Shown one piece after another: positions 47,630 to 57,396 of a DNA stretch of 64,000 bases. The notes beneath the pieces are model-generated. The model searched no databases, had not been told where the DNA came from, and saw only the letters and a program-made list of their open reading frames with translations. This DNA is from Leeia speluncae. Its GTDB lineage: Bacteria; Pseudomonadota; Gammaproteobacteria; Burkholderiales; Leeiaceae. The translations under genes and the position numbers were made by a program. Location of the stretch: contig NZ_JAJBZT010000002.1 in NCBI RefSeq assembly GCF_020564625.1, positions 310,001 through 374,000 of the forward strand. The letters run 5' to 3'. Positions within the stretch are counted from its first letter, which is position 1, and each line of letters opens with the position of its first letter.

Positions 47630-49069
47630 TTACAGCTTGATCATCACATGCCTTACGCAGGTGTAGTCTTCCAGCGCGTAGATGGACATATCTTTGCCGT
47701 AGCCGGATTTTTTCATACCGCCGTGAGGCATTTCGCTGGTGAGCATGAAGTGGGTATTGACCCAAGTGCAGCCGTACTGCAGGTGGGCAGCGACTTGCAT
47801 GGCTTTGCTCACGTCTTTGCTCCAGACAGAACTAGCCAAGCCATAGTCGGAATCATTTGCCCAGCCAATCACTTGTTCGGTGTCGTCAAAACGGGTGATG
47901 GAAACAACGGGGCCGAATACTTCGCGGCGGACGATTTCGTCGGTTTGCAGAGCGCCCGCTACCACGGTTGGCTGGTAGAAGAAGCCACGAGAGTCGCCTA
48001 CTTTGCCACCGGCGGTGATCTCGATATGTGGCTGCTGGGCGGCGCGTTCCACGAAGCTCGCAACGCGATTACGCTGGCGATCAGAAATCAGCGGGCCCAT
48101 TTCCACGCCTTCGTCTTCTTGCTCACCATATTTGATCGATGACACGGCGCTGGATAGATCGGCCACTAATTTATCGTAAATGCCAGATTGCACGTACATA
48201 CGGCAGGCGGCGGTGCAATCTTGGCCAGCATTGTAATAGCCAAAGGTACGGATACCAGCAACTACTTCGGATAGATCAGCATCGTCAAACACAATCACAG
48301 GGGCTTTGCCACCTAGTTCTAGATGGGTACGCTTTAGGCTCTTCGACGCGGTTTCCAAGATTTTTTGGCCGGTAGACACATCACCAGTGAGAGAAACCAT
48401 GCGCACTTGCGGCTGGCTAATGAGAGGAGAACCTACGGTTTCGCCACGGCCAGTCACCACATTGACCACGCCTTGCGGGAAAATTTCGCCCATCAACTGA
48501 CCCAAGCGCAATGTCGTGAGTGGGGTTTGCTCGGATGGTTTGATCACCACGGTGTTACCGGTAGCGATGGCTGGGCCGATTTTCCACGCCGCCATCATCA
48601 ATGGGTAGTTCCATGGGGCGATAGAAGCAATCACCCCCAGTGGATCGCGGCGGATTATGCTGGTATGGCCACTTAGGTATTCGCCAGCCACTGGGCCAGT
48701 CAGGTTACGCACAGCACCAGCAAAGAAGCGGAATACATCTGCCACTGCCGGGATTTCATCATTTAACGCAGCTAGGTAAGGCTTGCCACAGTTTAAAGAT
48801 TCCAGACGGGCAAACTCTTCGCCACGCGATTCGATAGCGTCTGCCAGCTTTAGCAGCAAGTTACTGCGGTCTTTTGGCGAGGTACGCGCCCAGCCGATAA
48901 ACGCGGCTTCGGCGGCGGCAACAGCAGCCTGCACTTGCTCTAGTGAGGCCTCCGGCACTTGGCACAAGACTTCGCCAGTAGCAGGGTTAAGTACGTCTTC
49001 TTTATCACCCTCACCGGCAACTAGTTGGCCGTTAATCAGTAAGGCAGTTGGAAATTGCACACCATTCAT
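47630..49069 (-). CDS. patD: Gamma-aminobutyraldehyde dehydrogenase
   Basis: 479 residues. Aldehyde dehydrogenase motifs: [36 protein letters not shown] (catalytic Glu) and [11 protein letters not shown] (catalytic Cys in QDC). The [13 protein letters not shown] form is that of PatD/YdcW, which oxidises 4-aminobutanal from putrescine to GABA. It ends the ydcSTUV-like operon, the same order as in E. coli ydcSTUVW. Confidence 0.88.
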   Translation of the reverse strand: MNGVQFPTALLINGQLVAGEGDKEDVLNPATGEVLCQVPEASLEQVQAAVAAAEAAFIGWARTSPKDRSNLLLKLADAIESRGEEFARLESLNCGKPYLAALNDEIPAVADVFRFFAGAVRNLTGPVAGEYLSGHTSIIRRDPLGVIASIAPWNYPLMMAAWKIGPAIATGNTVVIKPSEQTPLTTLRLGQLMGEIFPQGVVNVVTGRGETVGSPLISQPQVRMVSLTGDVSTGQKILETASKSLKRTHLELGGKAPVIVFDDADLSEVVAGIRTFGYYNAGQDCTAACRMYVQSGIYDKLVADLSSAVSSIKYGEQEDEGVEMGPLISDRQRNRVASFVERAAQQPHIEITAGGKVGDSRGFFYQPTVVAGALQTDEIVRREVFGPVVSITRFDDTEQVIGWANDSDYGLASSVWSKDVSKAMQVAAHLQYGCTWVNTHFMLTSEMPHGGMKKSGYGKDMSIYALEDYTCVRHVMIKL

Positions 49070-49116
49070 GTGACTCGCTCCTAAGGAGTAAAAACGGTTG
49101 GTGAAAAACGGCTAAG

Positions 49117-49944
49117 TTATTTGCTACTACCTGCAACAGATTCCGTTCCTTTGGTCAGGTGGTACGCCAGCAAGATCGGAATCATGGTGATCAACATAAT
49201 CATTAAAGCAACGACGTTGGTAATCGGCGCATCTCTTGGGCGAGTTAGTTGGTTCAGCAACCAAATCGGCAAGGTTTTTTCGTGCCCTGCGGTAAAAGTG
49301 GTGACAATCAGTTCATCAAACGAGAGCGCAAAGGCCAAGATGCCGCCAGCCAACAACGCGGTGGCAATTTGTGGCAATACAATCCGGCGGAAGGTGACAA
49401 AGCCATCGGCGCCTAAGTCCATCGAAGCTTCGACCAAGCTATGCGGCATGCGGCGGAAGCGCGCCACCACGTTGTTGTAGACCATCACCACACAAAACGT
49501 GGCATGCCCGATCACAATCGTCCAGAAACTAGGCTCTAAACCCATCATTTTGAAGGCTGCCAGTAGCGCGATACCGGTGATGATCCCGGGCAAGGAAATC
49601 GGGATGATCAGCATCATGGTGATCGCATCTTTGCCAAAGAACACCCGACGATACAAGGCTGCCGCAGCCATTGTGCCTAACACCATGGCAATCGCCGTTG
49701 CAAAGGCAGCGACTTTTACCGATAACCACACCGCGTCCATGATGTCTTCACGCGCGGCAGCTTCGGCAAACCAGCGTAGCGTCCAGCCTTTAATCGGAAA
49801 ACTAAAGGCGCTTTCTTCGGTATTAAAGGCATAGATGGCGATCATCAAAATCGGAAAATGCAGGAACACCAAGCCACCGTAGGCCAAGGCTTTGAGCCAA
49901 CGCGGTGCGCGCTGATCATTACTTACTTTGGTCTTAGAGCGCAT
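49117..49944 (-). CDS. ydcV: ABC transporter permease, YdcV/PotC-like
   Basis: 275 residues, six membrane helices, with the permease loop [30 protein letters not shown] (EAA motif) around 170-200. [12 protein letters not shown] is typical of PotC-type polyamine permeases. Overlaps the upstream permease gene by 11 bases. Confidence 0.85.
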   Translation of the reverse strand: MRSKTKVSNDQRAPRWLKALAYGGLVFLHFPILMIAIYAFNTEESAFSFPIKGWTLRWFAEAAAREDIMDAVWLSVKVAAFATAIAMVLGTMAAAALYRRVFFGKDAITMMLIIPISLPGIITGIALLAAFKMMGLEPSFWTIVIGHATFCVVMVYNNVVARFRRMPHSLVEASMDLGADGFVTFRRIVLPQIATALLAGGILAFALSFDELIVTTFTAGHEKTLPIWLLNQLTRPRDAPITNVVALMIMLITMIPILLAYHLTKGTESVAGSSK

Positions 49945-50875
49945 CGAAAGCCCCCCATCTTTTTGCCAAACTCAAATAAATACCAATTAACACAATCGGA
50001 ACCACGGTAAACGCCGCTGCCATTGGAATATTTCCGATCGATCCTTGCATGGTGTAAACCATGGTGCCGATAAAGAGACCAGATGGGCCGACTAGCTGAG
50101 GGATGATGTAATCACCCAAAGTGAGTGAAAAGGTGAAGATAGAGCCCGCCACTACGCCTGGAATCGCTAACGGTAGCAACACATGGCGGAAAGATTGGCT
50201 AGGTTTTGCGCCCAAATCTGCAGAAGCTTGCAGTAAATTCGCAGGGACTCGCTCTAGCGCCGCCTGGATCGGCAAAATCATGAACGGTAGCCAAATGTAG
50301 GTAAAGACAAAGAAGCGGCCCACATGGGAGGTAGACAAGGTATTGCCCCCCACATACGGTAATGCGAGAAAGGCTTCTAATGCACTGGTCAAGCCAAGAC
50401 GATCGATCAACCAATAAATAATGCCACCTTTGGCTAAGATCACAGTCCAACCATAGGCTTTTACAATGTAACTCGCCCACATTGGCAGCATCACCGCGAC
50501 ATAGAAGAAGCCTTTTTCAGCACCAGTTGCGTATCTCGCCATGTAATACGCCATCGGAAACGCCAAGATGACGGATGCAATCGTGACGGCTAAGGCCATG
50601 CTAAACGTGCGAATCACAATATCTGCATTGGCTAACTCAAACAGATTGCGATAATTTGCCAACGTGAACTCTGGCAGCACACTCATGGTGAAATCATCAA
50701 AGGTGTAGAGACTTTGCCAAAGCAAAGCAAATAAAGACCCTAAGTACACCGTGCCAAACCAAATCAGCGGCGGGACCAGCATCAGCAACAAGAAGAACGT
50801 CGGTTTGCGATACAGAAAATTCGCACACCAGTGGCGGATGCCCTTGTTCGCAATGGGTAGAGAAGTAGACATCAT
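49934..50875 (-). CDS. ydcU: ABC transporter permease, YdcU/PotB-like
   Basis: 313 residues, six membrane helices. EAA loop [26 protein letters not shown] and [15 protein letters not shown], which are PotB-type motifs. Together with YdcV it forms the membrane channel of a spermidine/putrescine-type importer. Four bases separate it from the ATPase gene. Confidence 0.85.
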   Translation of the reverse strand: MMSTSLPIANKGIRHWCANFLYRKPTFFLLLMLVPPLIWFGTVYLGSLFALLWQSLYTFDDFTMSVLPEFTLANYRNLFELANADIVIRTFSMALAVTIASVILAFPMAYYMARYATGAEKGFFYVAVMLPMWASYIVKAYGWTVILAKGGIIYWLIDRLGLTSALEAFLALPYVGGNTLSTSHVGRFFVFTYIWLPFMILPIQAALERVPANLLQASADLGAKPSQSFRHVLLPLAIPGVVAGSIFTFSLTLGDYIIPQLVGPSGLFIGTMVYTMQGSIGNIPMAAAFTVVPIVLIGIYLSLAKRWGAFDAL

Positions 50876-50879
50876 TACC

Positions 50880-51905
50880 TCATCCTTCTGCTAAAGGCAC
50901 CATGGCAGACACCGGCCAAGCGAGTTGCACGGAGGAGCCAATCACGGGTAAATGCGCTTCATCATCTGCACCAAACTGCAGATTAGCCATCATGACAGCA
51001 AATAGCTGCCCACCAACGGAGACCTCAATCCGGCTAGTTGCGCCGTGATATTGCACATCGATCACCTCGCCTTTGGCATGGATATGGTCAGCCAGTGTGG
51101 TATCTGCCACCATCCGAATATGTTCTGGGCGAATAGAGAATGGCGTGCTAGAACTAGTTAGCGTTTGGGCCAATGCCCCTTTCACCACGTTGGCCGTACC
51201 AACAAAATCTGCCACAAACATGGTTTTTGGGCGGGTGTAGAGTACTTTTGGCGCATCGACTTGTTCGATCTTGCCTTTGTTAAACACAGCGACCCGATCT
51301 GACATCGAGAGCGCTTCGCCTTGATCATGCGTCACGTAAATAAAGGTGATGCCCAATTTGCGATGCAAGGTTTTTAGTTCCACCTGCATTTGCTCGCGCA
51401 GCTTTAAATCTAGCGCGCCTAATGGTTCATCTAGTAACAACACCCGAGGCTGGTTGACTAGCGCACGCGCCAAAGCCACCCGCTGACGTTGGCCACCAGA
51501 CAATTGCCCCGGTTTGCGATCGCCATAGTCTGGCAGCGCCACCATGGCCAAGGCTTCTTCGGCTTTTTTCAGGCGTTCGGTTTTTCCGATGCCTTTTACC
51601 ATAAGCCCATAGGCAACGTTATCGCGGATATTCATGTGCGGGAACAGCGCGTAATCTTGGAACACGGTGTTTACATCGCGCTCGAACGGCGGCACGCCAG
51701 CGGCTTCTTGTCCAAAGATGCGAATACTGCCCGAAGTGGGCTGCTCGAAACCCGCAATTAATCGTAAAGAGGTGGTTTTGCCCGAGCCACTTGGGCCCAG
51801 CATTGAGAAAAACTCACCCTCTTCGACGGTAAGCGATACATTATCTACCGCCGCTGTCTGCCCAAATAGGCGTGACACACCGGTAAACTCGACTGCAACG
51901 GTCAT
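50880..51905 (-). CDS. ydcT: ABC transporter ATP-binding protein, YdcT/PotA-like
   Basis: 341 residues. Walker A GPSGSGKTTSLR, signature LSGGQRQRVALARAL, Walker B LLLDEPLGALD and the switch YVTHDQGEALSMSD; C-terminal TOBE domain from ~270 (FSIRPEHIRM). PotA/CysA type. Drives the YdcUV channel. Confidence 0.9.
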   Translation of the reverse strand: MTVAVEFTGVSRLFGQTAAVDNVSLTVEEGEFFSMLGPSGSGKTTSLRLIAGFEQPTSGSIRIFGQEAAGVPPFERDVNTVFQDYALFPHMNIRDNVAYGLMVKGIGKTERLKKAEEALAMVALPDYGDRKPGQLSGGQRQRVALARALVNQPRVLLLDEPLGALDLKLREQMQVELKTLHRKLGITFIYVTHDQGEALSMSDRVAVFNKGKIEQVDAPKVLYTRPKTMFVADFVGTANVVKGALAQTLTSSSTPFSIRPEHIRMVADTTLADHIHAKGEVIDVQYHGATSRIEVSVGGQLFAVMMANLQFGADDEAHLPVIGSSVQLAWPVSAMVPLAEG

Positions 51906-51959
51906 GCGTCGAATCCTTCTTCTATATTAGCAAGCGCTAATCATGTTTTGATGGAATGC

Positions 51960-51982
51960 CCCGACAGCGGAACGCTGCCGGG
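51960..51982 (-). other. Intercistronic hairpin between ydcS and ydcT
   Basis: CCCGACAGCG (51960-51969) pairs with CGCTGCCGGG (51973-51982) but for one mismatch. No T-run on the minus strand. Such stems between a binding-protein gene and its transporter usually protect the upstream mRNA and lower downstream expression. Confidence 0.55.
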
Positions 51983-52004
51983 TACCTGCTGAAACAGGTT
52001 TAAC

Positions 52005-53177
52005 TTAGCGACCACCCATAATGGCGATATAGTCTTGTGTCCAGCGGCTATAAGGAACACAACTGCCTTGGGTGCTGCATTTGATTTGTGGCGTTTTCCA
52101 GAAATGAATTTGGCTAAAGCGATCAAATCCATTGTCTTTGCAGAAAGCCGATCCACCAGGTGCTTTTTCATTACACGCAGCAGGTGCAGCTGGCAATGAT
52201 CCAAACCACTCAGCAAGTGCCGATTGCAGCTTGTTGTTTAGCGAGTAATCCATCCACTTGTATGCACAGTTTGGATGTTTTGCATCAGCATGCATCATGG
52301 TGGTATCAGCCCAACCGGTGACGCCCTCAGATGGAATTACCGAATCAATCGCTTGTTTTTCGCCTTTTAAGGCATTGACCTGATACGGCCAAGAACTAGA
52401 GGCCGCCACACCTTCGTTTTTAAAATCATTCATCTGAACGGTGACATCATGCCAGTAGCGATGTGTCAGCGTTTTTTGTTGGCGCAGTAGCTTTAAAACT
52501 TCAGCGTACTGTGTTTCGTTTAGTTCATACGGATCTTTGATGCCCAGTTTTGGGTTTTTCTTCATCAGGTACAGTGCGGCATCGGCAATATAGATCGCGC
52601 CATCATAAGCCTGCACACGGCCTTTGTTGGATTTGCCATCCGGTAGATTTTGCGGTTCGAACACCACAGACCATGATTTTGGTGGGGTTTTAAAGACTTT
52701 GGTGCTGTACATCAGCACGTTTGGACCCCATTGGTATGGCACACCATAATGCTTGCCTGCGACAGTATGCCAAGGCGCATTTTGCAAGCGAGGGTCTACA
52801 TTCTTCCAAGAAGGAATCAGCGCAGGGTTAATCTCTTGAACTTTTTTACCAAAGATTAAACGTAAGCTCGCATCGCCAGAAGCAGTCACCAAGTCATAAC
52901 CACCTTGGTTCATCAACGCGACCATTTCATCTGATGTACCAGCGGTTTTCACATTTACCTTACAACCAGAGGCTTTCTCGAAACCTGTGACCCAGTCATA
53001 ATTCTTATCGGTTTCGCCACGCTCGATATAGCCAGCCCAAGCGATGATATCTAGGCGCCCTTCTCCGGCACCTACCTTTGTTATCCCTGCAGCAGATAAT
53101 TGAGAACCTGCTAACGCAGCCAACACTACCAAGGCGATACGCTTCTTGCTACTTAGCGCTACTCCGTTCTGATTCAT
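52005..53177 (-). CDS. ydcS: Periplasmic polyamine-type binding protein, YdcS-like
   Basis: 390 residues from ATG 53177, preceded by GGAGGG; the in-frame start at 53201 lies before this site. Signal peptide (VVLAALAGSQLSAAG). WAGYIERGETDKNYDWVTGFEKASGC and the body with GVPYQWGPNVLMYSTKVF are of the PotD/YdcS type. The gene order ydcS-T-U-V-patD suggests import of putrescine, GABA or a related amine followed by oxidation. The E. coli protein has also been linked to polyhydroxybutyrate synthesis. Confidence 0.88.
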   Translation of the reverse strand: MNQNGVALSSKKRIALVVLAALAGSQLSAAGITKVGAGEGRLDIIAWAGYIERGETDKNYDWVTGFEKASGCKVNVKTAGTSDEMVALMNQGGYDLVTASGDASLRLIFGKKVQEINPALIPSWKNVDPRLQNAPWHTVAGKHYGVPYQWGPNVLMYSTKVFKTPPKSWSVVFEPQNLPDGKSNKGRVQAYDGAIYIADAALYLMKKNPKLGIKDPYELNETQYAEVLKLLRQQKTLTHRYWHDVTVQMNDFKNEGVAASSSWPYQVNALKGEKQAIDSVIPSEGVTGWADTTMMHADAKHPNCAYKWMDYSLNNKLQSALAEWFGSLPAAPAACNEKAPGGSAFCKDNGFDRFSQIHFWKTPQIKCSTQGSCVPYSRWTQDYIAIMGGR

Positions 53178-53332
53178 GCTAACTCCCTCCGACTTTGACA
53201 TGAAGAAATACGGTCACGGATGCAATATCACTATCCCGTGTGAATGAAATCATTGTAGGGATGCTGTCGTCGGAGTACCAGAACGTAATTCAGATATAAG
53301 TAATCGGAAAAACCGATAGCTAGATGTGTGGG

Positions 53333-54244
53333 TTAAGTCCTGCCGTGCGCACGGCTATGTTCACGCGCCACGATCAGGAAGTTTTGAGTCGCCTCAGACA
53401 GCACAGAACCACGGCGCCAAGCCACGCCGAGACCCAAAGTCGGTAAAGATTCTTCAATCGGACGGACTTCTAGACGGTCACCTTCTAGTGTCCACGGGCG
53501 GTAAAGAATATCCGGTAAAACAGATACCCCGGCCCCTGTGGCCACCAAACTCCGCACTGCTTCTACTGAAGCCGTGCGCGTACCGGTACGCGGTCGAATG
53601 CCCGCAGCACGCCAATAAGCATGGCTAGTATTTTCTAACTCATCGAGTTTGAGCATAATAAAGCGCTCATCGGCCAAATCACTGATAGAAATCGATTTTG
53701 CAGAAGTTAGCGGATGATTCACCGAAAGCCACAAACGCCAAGGCGACGTCACCAACGCTTCAGACTCTAACGCCTGCCGGTTTTCTAGCTGAGACACCAT
53801 CAGCACCGCCACGTCTAACTCACCATTGACCAACAGATGCTCTAGATAATCTCGCTGATCTTCAATCACTTTTACTTCCACTTGCGGAAAAACGCGGCGA
53901 TATCGATCTAACAGATAAGGCAAATAATAGCCCGTCACCAGGCTCGTCACCCCCACGTTCAAGATGCCAGACATGGTATCAGGCCGTGCGGATAGCGCCT
54001 GCTGAGCATTACGGACAGACGCCATAATTTGATGCGCATGGCGGAGGAACTGATGCCCCGCATGGGTCAGTACCATGCCACGGGCGTGACGCTGAAAGAG
54101 CGTCGCACCTAGATCGTCTTCTAGGGTTTTGATTGCTTCGGTCACCACCGATTGGGAAATATTCAAAGACTGCGTAGCACCAGTAATCGACTCTGCTTCT
54201 GCTACCGCAATGAAGTATCGGATATTTTTAAGTGAGATCGCCAT
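53333..54244 (-). CDS. LysR-family regulator
   Basis: 303 residues. The helix-turn-helix lies at about 17-46 (ESITGATQSLNISQSVVTEAIKTLEDDLGATLFQR), the rest is the effector domain (NVGVTSLVTGYYLP). It is upstream of and in the same direction as ydcS, 155 bases away, and is the likely regulator of that operon (inference). In E. coli the ydc operon has a different type of local regulator. Confidence 0.88.
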   Translation of the reverse strand: MAISLKNIRYFIAVAEAESITGATQSLNISQSVVTEAIKTLEDDLGATLFQRHARGMVLTHAGHQFLRHAHQIMASVRNAQQALSARPDTMSGILNVGVTSLVTGYYLPYLLDRYRRVFPQVEVKVIEDQRDYLEHLLVNGELDVAVLMVSQLENRQALESEALVTSPWRLWLSVNHPLTSAKSISISDLADERFIMLKLDELENTSHAYWRAAGIRPRTGTRTASVEAVRSLVATGAGVSVLPDILYRPWTLEGDRLEVRPIEESLPTLGLGVAWRRGSVLSEATQNFLIVAREHSRAHGRT

Positions 54245-54291
54245 GACTCACTATAGGGGGATTTGATCAAACCTGTAAAGGTTATGTAAAA

Positions 54292-54330
54292 GAAAACCCC
54301 GTAAACCTTTGATAAGGAATCGGGGTTTTC
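54292..54330. terminator. Terminator between the first livK gene and the LysR gene
   Basis: GAAAACCCCG (54292-54301) / CGGGGTTTTC (54321-54330), 19-base loop, followed on the minus strand by TTTTAC. It ends the livK transcript. Confidence 0.75.
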
Positions 54331-54389
54331 TCATGTTCAATTCGCTATTTGCTTAAAACAGCCAATTGCTACTTGTAGTACTGCCGCGA

Positions 54390-55520
54390 TTAGCGAACTA
54401 CTTTCAAGTCTTTCCAGTTGCCGTTTTCAAACTGCTTAACGGTCACTGCACCACCTTTAATGTCGCCTTTTGGATCAAATTGAATCTGGCCAGTTACACC
54501 ACTCATTTTGATTGCCGCTAGTTTAGGCAAGAACACTTTCGCATCGGTAGAATTTGCTTCTTGCATCGCAGTAATGATCGCGGTCATCGCATCATAAGCG
54601 TACGGAGAGTAATTCTGGATGTCCATTTTGAAACGAGCTTTAAAGCGCGCTTCAAAATCCTTACCTTTTGGCATTTGGCTACGTGGCAAACCCGCTTCGG
54701 TACAGTAAGTATCTTTGGTCATCCCGCTGCCAGATAGTTTGATCATGGTAGGGCCACAAGCGCCATCACCCGTGATGTACGGCATCATCATACCTAAACG
54801 ACGCATTTGCTGAAGCATAGGGCCTGCAGTTGCATCCATACCGCCGTAAAGTACTGCGTCCGCCTTTTTCGCTTTCACAGAGGTCAACACCGCCATCCAG
54901 TCGGTCGTTTTGTCGGTACCGTATTCGCGGGCAACCACTTTACCGCCTGCTGCTTTTACCGCTTTTTCAATTTCGTCTGCCAAGCCCTGGCCATAAGCAG
55001 TGCGGTCATCAATAATCGCAACGTTTTTTGCTTTTAGGGTTTGTGTTGCAAACTTACCCATTGCCGTACCTTGTTGAACATCGTTCGCTACCACGCGGAA
55101 GGTGGTTTTGAAACCTTGCATGGTGTACTTAGGGTTAGTTGCAGATGGAGAAATCTGAGGAATACCCGCATCGCTATAAATACGAGAAGCAGGGATAGAA
55201 GTACCAGAGCCTTGGTGACCCACCACGCCTTTTACACCCGCGTCGACTAGCTTCTGAGCAACCACCGTTGCGGTACGTGGATCAGCAGCGTCATCTTCTG
55301 AAACGAGTTCAAACTTAACAACCTGACCACCAATTTTGATCTTTTTCTTGTTTGCATCTTCAATCGCAAGCAATGCACCAGCTTCGTCATCTTTACCGAT
55401 GTGCGCAATCTGGCCGCTCAATGGGCTAGCCTGACCAAGTTTCACCACTACATCTGCGTGTGCTACACCAGCAACGGCGGCAGCGATTACTGCTAATGCA
55501 AATTTATTGTTCGCCAACAT
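54390..55520 (-). CDS. LivK/LivJ-type amino-acid-binding protein, copy A
   Basis: 376 residues with signal peptide (VIAAAVAGVAHA|DVVVKLG). SPLSGQIAHIGKDDEAGALLAIEDAN, GHQGSGTSIPASRIYSDAGIPQISPSATNP and AYGQGLADEIEKA are typical of branched-chain amino-acid binding proteins. No livHMGF transporter gene lies nearby. Most residues are the same as copy B (55911-57044). Confidence 0.9.
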   Translation of the reverse strand: MLANNKFALAVIAAAVAGVAHADVVVKLGQASPLSGQIAHIGKDDEAGALLAIEDANKKKIKIGGQVVKFELVSEDDAADPRTATVVAQKLVDAGVKGVVGHQGSGTSIPASRIYSDAGIPQISPSATNPKYTMQGFKTTFRVVANDVQQGTAMGKFATQTLKAKNVAIIDDRTAYGQGLADEIEKAVKAAGGKVVAREYGTDKTTDWMAVLTSVKAKKADAVLYGGMDATAGPMLQQMRRLGMMMPYITGDGACGPTMIKLSGSGMTKDTYCTEAGLPRSQMPKGKDFEARFKARFKMDIQNYSPYAYDAMTAIITAMQEANSTDAKVFLPKLAAIKMSGVTGQIQFDPKGDIKGGAVTVKQFENGNWKDLKVVR

Positions 55521-55910
55521 TCTCTATCCTTTTGATTATTATGATCTGCTTTGTTCTCTACTTAGCAGATTTCCTCTGCGCTTGCGGGTATGCAAACCAG
55601 ATGGGCTATCCAAGTATCCTCTCCAAGTGGATCAACACGTTGCCAAAAGACTGACAATCAGGGGACTTTGGTTAGCAGGCAAAATTTTAAAGAAGGGGGG
55701 CAATAGGCGATAGTCGGGCAATAACGCAAGCTGTCAATAGTACATCCGTAATCTACCCGATTGTTCTCCATCAGATATGACAGCAACACGCACATTGACC
55801 ATACAATAACGATCATCAATACGAATAGATCAATCTAGAAAAGCAAAAACCCCGCATATAGCGGGGTTTTTGGGCATAGATACGGTAAATATCTATTGTT
55901 GCATTAAAGC
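55521..55910. other. Intergenic stretch between the two livK copies, with terminator
   Basis: AAAAACCCCGC (55845-55855) / GCGGGGTTTTT (55861-55871) is a strong bidirectional-looking terminator that ends the copy-B transcript, so copy A needs its own promoter within about 55521-55840. No gene or further element is visible. Confidence 0.8.
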
Positions 55911-57044
55911 TTAGCGAACAACTTTAACGTCTTTCCACTCTTTGCCGTCGAACTGTTTAACAGTCACTGCGCCACCTTTGATGTCGCCGTTCTTATCGAA
56001 AGCGATTGGGCCAGTTACACCGCTCAGTTTGATTGCCGCTAGTTTAGGCAAGTAAGCTTTTGGATCGGTAGAGTTAGCTTGTTGCATAGCGGTAATGATT
56101 GCAGTCATCGCATCGTATTCGTACGGAGCGTAGATCTGGATTTCTTTACCGAATTTAGCTTTGAAGCGTTTCTCGAAGTTTTTGCCTTGTGGCATCATAG
56201 AACGAGGAACACCAGCTTCTGTACAATAAGCATTTTTGCTCATGCCGTCGCCAGCTAGTTGGATCATTGCAGGTGTACATGCGCCATCACCCACCACGAA
56301 ACCAGCGTTGATACCTAGACGTTTCATCTGTTGCAATAATGGACCAGCAGTTGCGTCCATACCGCCGTACAATACTACGTCTGGTTTTTTCGCTTTAACT
56401 GAAGTCAGAATCGCCATCCAGTCGGTCGTTTTGTCGGTACCGTATTCACGAGCAACCACTTTACCACCAGCAGCTTTCACTGCTTTTTCCACTTCGTCAG
56501 CCAAACCTTGGCCGTAAGCGGTGCGGTCATCGATAATCGCTACGTTTTTCGCTTTCAATTCTTGAATAGCGAATTTACCCATCGCGCCACCTTGTTGAAC
56601 GTCGTTCGCTACTACGCGGAAGGTAGTTTTGAAACCTTGCAAGGTGTATTTAGGGTTGGTAGCAGATGGAGAAATCTGTGGGATGCCTGCGTCGTTGTAG
56701 ATTTTAGATGCAGGGATAGAAGTACCAGAGTTCAAGTGACCTACAACACCTTTCACACCAGCATCTACTAGCTTCTGAGCAACCACAGTAGCTGTTTTTG
56801 GATCTGCAGCGTCATCTTCAGAAACCAATTCGAATTTGACTACTTGACCACCAATCTTAATTTTTTTAGCGTTTGCGTCTTCAATAGCTAGAATCGCACC
56901 TGCTTCGTTGTCTTTACCCAAGTGAGCGATTTGACCGCTCATTGGGCTCACTTGACCTAGTTTAACCACTACGTCAGCGTGAGCAACGCCTGCGAATGCG
57001 CAAGCTGAAGCAACAGCAATTACTAGTTTAGATTTGGTGAACAT
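55911..57044 (-). CDS. LivK/LivJ-type amino-acid-binding protein, copy B
   Basis: 377 residues, signal peptide (VASACAFAGVAHA|DVVVKLG). Nearly collinear with copy A; differences cluster in the ligand lobe (GINAGFVVGDGACTPAMIQLAG versus GMMMPYITGDGACGPTMIKLSG), so the two may bind different amino acids. It would supply a transporter encoded elsewhere. Confidence 0.9.
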   Translation of the reverse strand: MFTKSKLVIAVASACAFAGVAHADVVVKLGQVSPMSGQIAHLGKDNEAGAILAIEDANAKKIKIGGQVVKFELVSEDDAADPKTATVVAQKLVDAGVKGVVGHLNSGTSIPASKIYNDAGIPQISPSATNPKYTLQGFKTTFRVVANDVQQGGAMGKFAIQELKAKNVAIIDDRTAYGQGLADEVEKAVKAAGGKVVAREYGTDKTTDWMAILTSVKAKKPDVVLYGGMDATAGPLLQQMKRLGINAGFVVGDGACTPAMIQLAGDGMSKNAYCTEAGVPRSMMPQGKNFEKRFKAKFGKEIQIYAPYEYDAMTAIITAMQQANSTDPKAYLPKLAAIKLSGVTGPIAFDKNGDIKGGAVTVKQFDGKEWKDVKVVR

Positions 57045-57396
57045 ACTCTCTCCTCAAACTCGGGAACGACACCACTTTGTAAGCGGTGTATAGTTACCGG
57101 TTGGTTTTTCAAATGTTGATGGGGGTTGTTTGCAACTACTGCATTTGCGTGTTTGCAGCCAACAGGAAAATTATTACGCCGATTTCCCAACACTTTCAAG
57201 CGTTTTGTATTGTCTTGATTTGTCCTTGCGCAACGCAGCAATTTTGCAAATTATTCAACAAAAACAAATAGATAAGTCACTTTTAGACTAAATTTTAATC
57301 AATTTCTACATTTCCAGCCTACGTAATTTAACGGATAAATATTGTAAATTTTTGACGAATATTGCGGGTCGGCGTGTTATACGGTATAACTTTGTT
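57045..57396. other. Divergent promoter region of livK copy B and the MATE gene
   Basis: AT-rich with no coding frame of weight. It must hold the divergent promoters. No operator or riboswitch was recognised. Confidence 0.6.

Noticed and set aside
51960-51982. Hairpin between ydcS and ydcT as a full terminator
   Set aside because: No T-run follows on the minus strand and ydcT must be made with ydcS.
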